In this document: piece after piece, positions 47,350 to 53,019 of the stretch
Layout of the letters: every line of letters starts with the position of its first letter
Numbering within the stretch: the stretch's first letter is position 1
Source of the DNA: Clostridium guangxiense
GTDB taxonomy: Bacteria > Bacillota > Clostridia > Clostridiales > Clostridiaceae
Length of the DNA: 53,019 bases
Assembly (NCBI RefSeq): GCF_021043395.1
Contig: NZ_JAJNKE010000018.1
Span: 20,359-73,377, forward strand
Direction: 5' to 3'
Program-made: the position numbers and the translations under genes
Notes under the pieces: generated by a model
Database searches by the model: none
The model's input: only the letters and a program-made list of their open reading frames with translations
Told to the model about the DNA's origin: nothing

Positions 47350-47454
47350 CAAAACAAAATAAGTGAAGGTTTTGACGATGCTTTGCACGTCAAAACTCTT
47401 CACCATTAGCTTTTTTGCATTCTTTTTAGGGAAAAAAATTAGTTATTTTTTCCC
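47350..47454. terminator. R4 hairpin element plus gatD terminator
   Basis: GTGAAGGTTTTGACG pairs with CGTCAAAACTCTTCAC around the loop ATGCTTTGCA (47363-47403), the same loop as at 37753-37762. A second hairpin GGGAAAAAA (47429-47437) / TTTTTTCCC (47446-47454) includes the gatD stop codon and terminates it on the minus strand. The whole stretch aligns with 6190-6295. Confidence 0.7.
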
Positions 47455-48165
47455 TCTTTTTATTATGAATTCTTTAGCTTTTTCTTCAAGAGTGTCATCT
47501 AAAGGTTCAAGATTTATACTTCCATATTTTCTTTCAAGTGCTGTTTGTATAAGCCTATCTGCAAGTTCTGGATTCTTAGAAAGAAGAGAACCATGGAAAT
47601 AAGTACAGTAAGTGTTTTTATAAATACAGCCTTCGTAACCATCAGAACCGTTATTTCCATATCCTACAATTACTTTTCCAAATGGCTTTAAATCATTTAT
47701 ATAGGTTCTGCCAGAGTGATTCTCAAAACCAACATATATTTCCTTAAAATCTTCATTTTCTATTACAGTATTTCCTATAAATCTAGTTGAGCCACCATCA
47801 GTTTGTATATTAAGTATTCCAACACCATCAAGTTTTTCACCATCAGGAGTAGTATAATATTTTCCTAGAAGTTGGTATCCTCCACAAATTGCCAAAAACA
47901 CTTTTCCACTATTTATGTACTCGCTTATAGCAAACTTTTTAGTTTGAATAAGATTGTCTGAAACTATTGATTGCTCATAATCTTGTCCGCCTCCAAAAAA
48001 TGTTATATCATAGTTATTGCCTTCAAATTTATCTTTGAGGGATACGTTAAAAATATTTACTTTTATATTTCTCTTTTCAGCTCTGTATTTTAAAATTCGT
48101 ATGTTTCCTATATCACCATATACATTTAATAAATCGGGATACAGATGGCATATGTTGAGTTCCAA
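47443..48165 (-). CDS. gatD: Lipid II isoglutaminyl synthase, glutaminase subunit GatD
   Basis: This class I-like glutamine amidotransferase (CobB/CobQ type) partners MurT to amidate the D-Glu of lipid II. The nucleophile is C94 in AICGGYQLLG; the His is in HSGR or HGS near GCIYKNTYCTYFHGSLLS. The N-terminal LNICHLYPDLLNVYGDIGNI is typical. The TTG at 48165 is preferred because AGAGGTGA lies six bases upstream; an earlier TTG at 48183 would hide that site. Length is 241 aa. It overlaps or nearly abuts murT. Confidence 0.9.
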   Translation of the reverse strand: MELNICHLYPDLLNVYGDIGNIRILKYRAEKRNIKVNIFNVSLKDKFEGNNYDITFFGGGQDYEQSIVSDNLIQTKKFAISEYINSGKVFLAICGGYQLLGKYYTTPDGEKLDGVGILNIQTDGGSTRFIGNTVIENEDFKEIYVGFENHSGRTYINDLKPFGKVIVGYGNNGSDGYEGCIYKNTYCTYFHGSLLSKNPELADRLIQTALERKYGSINLEPLDDTLEEKAKEFIIKRGKK

Positions 48166-48176
48166 TATTATCACCT

Positions 48177-49523
48177 CTACCAAAGTTTTTTAATAAAGCC
48201 TTTTGAATAAAGAAATTTTCTAAAGTCTATCATAGCAGTATAAGTTGCAAGAACATATATTATGTCGCCATTGCAGTTTTTTAGTTCGTTAAGTAATTCA
48301 TCAAAGGTTTGAGACATGGTAAAGCTTTTTTCGTCAAGACCAGCAGTTTTTAATCTTACCCCCATATCATAAAGTCTTATACCAGAAATCATAATTTTAT
48401 CTAAATTTAAAGATTTCAAACTTTCAAAATTTACATCCCAAATCCAGGATACATCACGTCCATCAGCATAGTTGTCATTTAAAAATACAGTTAAGTCTAT
48501 TTTTCTTTTATCTAGGGCTATAGTTTTTATAGCCTCATCATATCCAGCGGGATTTTTTACGAGAATTATTTTAACATCCTTACCGTTTATGTTTATAGAT
48601 TCCTGTCTTCCAAAACTACTTTTTGAACTTTTTAAAGCGTTAAATATTATTGAATTATCTACTTTAAGCGTTTTAGCGACAGAATATGCACAAAGACCGT
48701 TATATATATTATAAGCACCAGGTTGATTAAGATAAAAGTCATTACCATTTATGGATATTAAAGAACCAGATGGGTCCAAATCTTTAATTTTATCAATATA
48801 GTAATCTAATTCTGGTCTTTTGTAACCACAGTTTTCGCAATAAAATTTACCTAGGTGATTGTAAGTTATAAATTCATATTTATATGGATGCTTACACTTT
48901 TTGCAGAACTTTGCATCGGCATTTATACCTATTGTATTGTCAGAATTTATAGCACAATCAAAACCATAATAAACTTTAGGGTTAGGAACATCTAAATCTC
49001 CAAGTAAGGATTCATCCCCATTTAAAACTAGGGTTGTATTAGGAACTTTTTTAACACCTTCCATTATCTTAGAAAGAGTTGTATAAACTTCACCATATCT
49101 ATCAAGTTGATCTCTAAATAAATTAGTTATTACAATTATTTTAGGCTCTACATATTCTGTAAGAAATTTAAGATTTGCTTCATCTATTTCTATTACAGCA
49201 TATTTTTCTAAATTATTTTTAAAACTGAAATGTTCAACAAAACAGGATGTTATTCCAGGTTTTAAATTAGCACCAGTATTATTTGTTATAACATTTTTGC
49301 CAGCGTCATTTAATATACTGTAAATTAAATTAGTAGTGGTGGTTTTACCATTTGTTCCTGTAATAAAAATTATATTATACCCTTTAGTTATTGTAGAGAG
49401 AATATTTTTGTCTAATTTTAAGGCTACTCTACCAGGAAAATTAGTTCCACCCTTAAAAAGAACTTTTGATAATTTAATAATAATTTTAGAGATAATAATA
49501 CTGAAAAAGCTTTTAACGTTAAT
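48177..49523 (-). CDS. murT: Lipid II isoglutaminyl synthase, Mur ligase subunit MurT
   Basis: This Mur-ligase-like ATPase acts with GatD. The P-loop is GTNGKTTTTNL, and a four-cysteine zinc ribbon (CKKCKHP and CENCGYKRP) interrupts the central domain as in MurT. The C-terminal DUF1727 domain contains NDNYADGRDVSWIWDV. No ATG, GTG or TTG fits the ribosome site: GGAGGTG (49536-49530) is six bases upstream of an ATT codon at 49523, which starts INVKSFFSIIISKIII as homologues do. TTG at 49538 and GTG at 49532 lie before or inside that site. I therefore propose initiation at ATT, giving 448 aa. Confidence 0.85.
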   Translation of the reverse strand: MNVKSFFSIIISKIIIKLSKVLFKGGTNFPGRVALKLDKNILSTITKGYNIIFITGTNGKTTTTNLIYSILNDAGKNVITNNTGANLKPGITSCFVEHFSFKNNLEKYAVIEIDEANLKFLTEYVEPKIIVITNLFRDQLDRYGEVYTTLSKIMEGVKKVPNTTLVLNGDESLLGDLDVPNPKVYYGFDCAINSDNTIGINADAKFCKKCKHPYKYEFITYNHLGKFYCENCGYKRPELDYYIDKIKDLDPSGSLISINGNDFYLNQPGAYNIYNGLCAYSVAKTLKVDNSIIFNALKSSKSSFGRQESININGKDVKIILVKNPAGYDEAIKTIALDKRKIDLTVFLNDNYADGRDVSWIWDVNFESLKSLNLDKIMISGIRLYDMGVRLKTAGLDEKSFTMSQTFDELLNELKNCNGDIIYVLATYTAMIDFRKFLYSKGFIKKLW

Positions 49524-49623
49524 TTTAAACACCTCCAATGAATAATATTATAATACATATTTTCAATATTTACATCTAATATGAAATAAATAATATGAAA
49601 TAAAAAAGTGCAAGAATATAATC

Positions 49624-50526
49624 TTACACTGAAAATGTACTTTGTTTATAATTGCCAAGTATATCATTAACAGGCGAAACTGTGATGAAGGCCGTTGGTT
49701 CTATTTCTTTAAGTAAGAGCCTTAAGGCTGAAAGTTGATACTTCTGTATAACCACATATAAAACTTTTTTATTTAAATGAGAGTAGCCGCCAACTGCATC
49801 AAGTTTTGTTACTCCTCTATTTAACTTAATATTTATAGATGAAGTGATCTCTTCTGATTTATTGCAAATTATAAAACATTGTCTTGAAGAAGAAAAACCT
49901 TCTTGAATAGTATCTATAGTTTTTGAACGTATAAAACTCATTATAAGGGCATAAAGAACAGATTGAGGCCCTAAAACAATTCCAACAAATATATATACTA
50001 TAATATCTTGATACAGCATTATTTTTGAAAGAGGAATAGATCTAGTCCTGTTTTTTATCATTTTTGCACATATATCAAGGCCTCCAGTTGAACCGCCTCC
50101 CATAAAAATCATTGACATGCCTATTCCAGAAACGACTCCACAGAATATTGCAGAAGTTAGTTTGTCTGAAGTTGGTATAAAATGATAGTTTGAAAAGTGT
50201 AAATTCATATAATCTATTAACATTGAGGAAATGATTACTATAAATGCACTTTTTATTGCAAAATTTTTTCCAAGCAATCTAAACCCAAATAAAAAAAGAG
50301 GTACGTTTAGTATTATTGTTGTAATACCTATTTTAAAATTAAAAAGATGGTTTAAAGATAAGCATATACCTAAAATACCACCAGTACCTATTTTTGAAGG
50401 TGTTAGAAGTATACTTGCATATATAGAAAATAGAATACACCCACAGGTTAAAAATAAATATTTTTTTAGAATAGTGGTAAAAAGTTCATCTTTATAAAGT
50501 TGTGATAATTTATGAATGGTAATCAT
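49624..50526 (-). CDS. YitT family membrane protein (DUF161 and DUF2179)
   Basis: This is a polytopic membrane protein with five or six helices (KYLFLTCGCILFSIYASIL through LYALIMSFI) and a cytoplasmic C-terminal DUF2179 domain (GVTKLDAVGGYSHLNKKVLY). GGTGILGICLSLNHLF and GGGSTGGLDICAKMI are family hallmarks. The start is uncertain. The ATG at 50526 gives a normal length of about 300 aa, but GGGGG directly abuts it. An upstream in-frame TTG at 50676 would add 50 residues with a hydrophobic stretch but has no ribosome site. Function unknown. Confidence 0.8.
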   Translation of the reverse strand: MITIHKLSQLYKDELFTTILKKYLFLTCGCILFSIYASILLTPSKIGTGGILGICLSLNHLFNFKIGITTIILNVPLFLFGFRLLGKNFAIKSAFIVIISSMLIDYMNLHFSNYHFIPTSDKLTSAIFCGVVSGIGMSMIFMGGGSTGGLDICAKMIKNRTRSIPLSKIMLYQDIIVYIFVGIVLGPQSVLYALIMSFIRSKTIDTIQEGFSSSRQCFIICNKSEEITSSINIKLNRGVTKLDAVGGYSHLNKKVLYVVIQKYQLSALRLLLKEIEPTAFITVSPVNDILGNYKQSTFSV

Positions 50527-50766
50527 CCCCCATAATATTAGATAATAATGTTTTATATTCACATAAATTTTAATTTGAAAGAAAAAATTCATATTACTAT
50601 GGTATAGTAGCATAGTAATGGCAATACTTGCAAATATAAATTTATATTTCTTAACAAATTTATATAATGTTATCAATATAAATGAGCAAAATTTTATATT
50701 ATGCGCGGAAGATTAGTTTACTGCAATATAAATTAGTTACTATTTTATTAATTTTTAAATAAAATA

Positions 50767-50794
50767 TTGAATGAGTACTATTACATAGTATAAT
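50767..50794 (+). promoter_or_regulatory. Promoter of uppP
   Basis: TTGAAT (50767-50772), a 16-base spacer and TATAAT (50789-50794) lie 48 bases before the start codon. Confidence 0.65.
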
Positions 50795-50842
50795 TAATTT
50801 GTTATGTATAAAATAATGATCGTAAAGGGGGAGTAATGAATA

Positions 50843-51751
50843 ATGTACATAAATTTGATTTTTATATTTAAAACTATACTTGAAGGTATAATTGAAGGTA
50901 TAACTGAATTTCTGCCAATATCTTCAACAGGTCATATGATAATACTTGGAAGTATTATAGGATTTAAAGGGGGAGCTAATCCAGCAAAATTATATACTAA
51001 AGGTTATATAGATATGTTTACAGTTATAATTCAACTTGGTGCTATACTTGCAATTGTTGTTTTGTATTGGGATAAGATAATATCAACCCTTAAACCTTCT
51101 AATATATTTCCAAGTTTGGAAAAAGCCAATGGTGATAGTAGAAGCTATTTTTCAAGAATGTATGACATGCCAGGATTTAATTTCTGGTTTAAGATTGTAA
51201 TTGCATGTATTCCGGCTGGAATTCTTGGTGTATTGTTTAATGAAAAAATTGAAGGATTGCTCTTTAAGCCTGCACCTGTAGCTTTGGCACTTATATTTGG
51301 TGCAGTATGGATGATATATGCTGAGAAGAAATATAGAAAAAATTTAAAAGTTAAGAGAGTAGATGATATAACACTTAGACAAGCACTTATCATAGGATGT
51401 TTTCAGTGTCTTGCAGTGTTATGGCCTGGAATGTCAAGGTCGGCTTCAACTATAATTGGAGCATGGATAATTGGAGTTTCTACTGTAGCTGGCGCTGAGT
51501 TCTCATTTTTCTTAGCCATACCAATTATGGTAGGAGCATCTGCGGTTTCGCTTATTAAAAGTAAAATTATTTTATCAAGCATGCAGATCATAGGGCTAGG
51601 CGTTGGATTTATAGTTGCATTTATAGTTGCATTATATGTAGTAGAAGGATTTATAGGTTTCTTAAAGAAAAAACCTATGAGAGTTTTTGCTATATATAGG
51701 CTGTTTCTTGGAATAGCAGTTCTAATATTAGGATTTGCAAAACTAATATAG
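50843..51751 (+). CDS. uppP: Undecaprenyl-diphosphatase UppP (BacA)
   Basis: This membrane phosphatase recycles undecaprenyl diphosphate to the monophosphate carrier for peptidoglycan and other wall polymers; overexpression of homologues gives bacitracin resistance. The catalytic motifs are EGITEFLPISSTGHM near the N-terminus and WPGMSRSASTIIGAWIIG about residue 195. About eight helices are seen in 302 aa. GGAG lies ten bases before the ATG. The neighbours MurT/GatD and the NodB deacetylase place it in a cell-envelope region. Confidence 0.95.
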   Translation: MYINLIFIFKTILEGIIEGITEFLPISSTGHMIILGSIIGFKGGANPAKLYTKGYIDMFTVIIQLGAILAIVVLYWDKIISTLKPSNIFPSLEKANGDSRSYFSRMYDMPGFNFWFKIVIACIPAGILGVLFNEKIEGLLFKPAPVALALIFGAVWMIYAEKKYRKNLKVKRVDDITLRQALIIGCFQCLAVLWPGMSRSASTIIGAWIIGVSTVAGAEFSFFLAIPIMVGASAVSLIKSKIILSSMQIIGLGVGFIVAFIVALYVVEGFIGFLKKKPMRVFAIYRLFLGIAVLILGFAKLI

Positions 51752-51853
51752 GAGGTTGTGAAAAAAGGTATTCTATAGGTTTTGCTACACCGCGCATAAA
51801 GCATTATTAGCGGTCCGTAAAAAAGAATACCTATATTTTCACGTGCTCCTATA
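51747..51853. repeat. Large inverted repeat starting at the uppP stop codon
   Basis: TATAGGAG (51747-51754) pairs with CTCCTATA (51846-51853). GTGAAAA...GGTATTC pairs with GAATACC...TTTTCAC inside, and ACCGC/GCGGT closes the top loop containing GCATAAAGCATTATTA. The top loop read on the minus strand (AATGCTTTATGC) resembles the R4 loop. It may be the uppP transcript end or an R4 relative. Confidence 0.6.
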
Positions 51854-51905
51854 GATGAACAACAAGAACATAAGAATTCAAAATTTTAAGTTTTATATAT
51901 AAGAG

Positions 51906-51939
51906 TCTAGAAGAGTTTATGTATCTTCTAGATTTTTTT
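51906..51939 (+). terminator. Terminator
   Basis: TCTAGAAGA (51906-51914) and TCTTCTAGA (51924-51932) form a 9-bp stem, followed by seven T. It stands 155 bases beyond uppP. From there to 52110 I see only AT-rich sequence, presumably the promoter region of the next gene. Confidence 0.8.
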
Positions 51940-52110
51940 ATTGCAGATAAGTAATTTTAAAATTCAACTAATTTATTGAAGTATATTTTATATAAAAAAT
52001 GAGAATATTATATATTTGAAAGGCTATGTTTTAAAGAAGTATAAAAATAAACACTTACTTAAAATAAAGCTATTTAAAAAGATAGAAAATGTCAATCGAG
52101 GTGTTTAAAG

Positions 52111-52557
52111 ATGAAGGCTGAAGAAATAATTGAAAGTGCAGTTAAGGAAGGAAAATGGATACAAAATGATATAGGCGGAAATAGAATTCAATGTTTTAAA
52201 TTAGTAAAAGATGAGAATAAACTCATGGTAATTATTATATCCGATAAATTACAATGTCCTATATCCTCTACAGTTGAAAAGATAATGGTAATGGATAAAG
52301 GTATAGTATTGTTTTATGATGGACAGTATTATGAGAGAGTAGAGGAAAAAGAATATAACTTGTATAAAAAATATATAACTGAAGATGAGTGGACTATTAT
52401 ACTTAATAGTCATCCAGTTGAAAATTTAATTAAAAAAGATTTAGTAAGTGATAGAAGTGGAATTTACGTTGATGTTCATGAGAGTATAGAGGATTATATA
52501 AGTAGGAAATACAATAAAAAGGACACAGATGAATTAAATTATATCTATAACAGTTAA
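52111..52557 (+). CDS. Hypothetical protein, 148 aa
   Basis: This soluble acidic protein has no signal peptide or membrane helix. It contains a beta-rich N-terminal half (CFKLVKDENKLMVIIISDK) and a helical C-terminal half. I do not recognise a family. A GAGGTG ribosome site precedes the ATG, and base composition is like that of neighbours. It stands alone between the uppP terminator and the rRNA-type leader. Confidence 0.7.
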   Translation: MKAEEIIESAVKEGKWIQNDIGGNRIQCFKLVKDENKLMVIIISDKLQCPISSTVEKIMVMDKGIVLFYDGQYYERVEEKEYNLYKKYITEDEWTIILNSHPVENLIKKDLVSDRSGIYVDVHESIEDYISRKYNKKDTDELNYIYNS

Positions 52558-52754
52558 TAATTATAACATAAACATTTCCTAGAGTATCAATATAAAAAAA
52601 AGTAAGAAAAAACGAGAAAAATGGAATATTATTCACATAAGTTAGTTTAATTAGTAAAAACAAATAAGTAAATCAGAAAAAACGTGATATCATATTAAAT
52701 GTCATCGCGAGATGATGGTGATTAATGAGTTGTGAAAAAACATTTAAAAAGATG

Positions 52755-52783
52755 TTGACAGAGCAAGTTAAACATGATATTAT
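52755..52783 (+). promoter_or_regulatory. Strong rRNA-type promoter
   Basis: A perfect TTGACA (52755-52760), a 17-base spacer and TATTAT (52778-52783) lie just before a pre-16S leader-like sequence. Upstream bases are A/T-rich (AAAAAACATTTAAAAA), as in rRNA promoters. Confidence 0.7.
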
Positions 52784-52789
52784 AAGTAA

Positions 52790-52880
52790 GCTGTCTGATG
52801 GCAGTATATTGAACTTTGAAAATTAAACAGAGAAGAGATAATGAACCAGCAATTCTTTTGAATAGAAGAAATTCTATTTA
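52790..52880 (+). other. Orphan pre-16S rRNA leader
   Basis: GAACTTTGAAAATTAAACAG (52811-52830) and GAACCAGCAATTCTTTT (from about 52843) are the leader blocks usually found directly before 16S rRNA in clostridia. A hairpin AATAGAA-GAA-ATTCTATT follows. The 16S start (GAGTTTGATCCTGG) is not present in the remaining 140 bases. The rest to 53019 is unassigned, with a possible partial R4 hairpin (TTGACGAAGTATTGCAC) cut by the window edge. Confidence 0.6.
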
Positions 52881-53019
52881 ATATATAAAGCGATGAGCTT
52901 AGGAATACAGCAAGTCATTGTATATAAGTAATGATGAGAAAGTTTTGGGAAAGACGAGGAAATAAAATAGGTTAATAACTATTTATTAGCGTGTTTTGTT
53001 GACGAAGTATTGCACAAAA

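Overview
The window reads as a chromosomal piece of a low-GC clostridium. Codons are strongly A/T-ending, Shine-Dalgarno sites are strong (GGAGG), and several genes start with TTG or GTG. The gene set (hisZGDBHAFIE then tkt, MurT/GatD, a SleB-type hydrolase under a c-di-AMP riboswitch) fits Clostridium sensu stricto. I infer Clostridium acetobutylicum or a close relative; no database comparison was possible.

Bases 1-13200 form a starch and maltodextrin island. Two MalF/MalG-like permeases, an intracellular GH13 cyclomaltodextrinase/neopullulanase and a glycogen-debranching enzyme lie on the + strand. A secreted, membrane-anchored GH13 amylase, an alpha-glucan phosphorylase and a GH65 maltose phosphorylase converge on them from the - strand. 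A sigma-A promoter overlapped by a LacI-type palindrome drives the phosphorylase pair. A LysM-SleB wall hydrolase behind a c-di-AMP riboswitch ends this part.

Bases 13500-19530 hold an AlaX-type editing protein, a YjbQ-family protein, a TcdA-like E1 enzyme, an intact MFS transporter beside its own decayed duplicate, an IS200 remnant with hairpin repeats, a charged hypothetical protein and an MIF-like protein. Bases 19600-26262 are a complete nine-gene histidine operon of the HisZ/short-HisG type, followed by an AEC transporter and transketolase.

Bases 29600-43700 carry an SSB paralogue, a hemolysin-III protein, DegV, PadR, MntP, a chemotaxis receptor, a Fur-family regulator, several hypotheticals, a rhomboid protease convergent with an FtsH paralogue, a DUF1232 protein with a YtxH-like small protein, and two tandem XRE-TPR regulators. 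Bases 43800-51750 carry clpB, a NodB deacetylase, the GatD/MurT pair, a YitT-family membrane protein and UppP, so this end leans toward cell-envelope work. The last 300 bases hold an rRNA-type promoter and pre-16S leader with no 16S rRNA after it.

The most unusual layer is intergenic. At least four families of palindromic repeats recur between genes: (R1) a REP-like hairpin box flanked by TTCTAGAA, partly in tandem arrays; (R2) a roughly 200-bp foldback element, two of whose copies are joined to R1; (R3) a 95-nt hairpin with conserved internal loops and covarying stems, one copy just before tkt; (R4) a terminator-like hairpin with a shared loop and changing stems. Several start or end exactly at stop codons.
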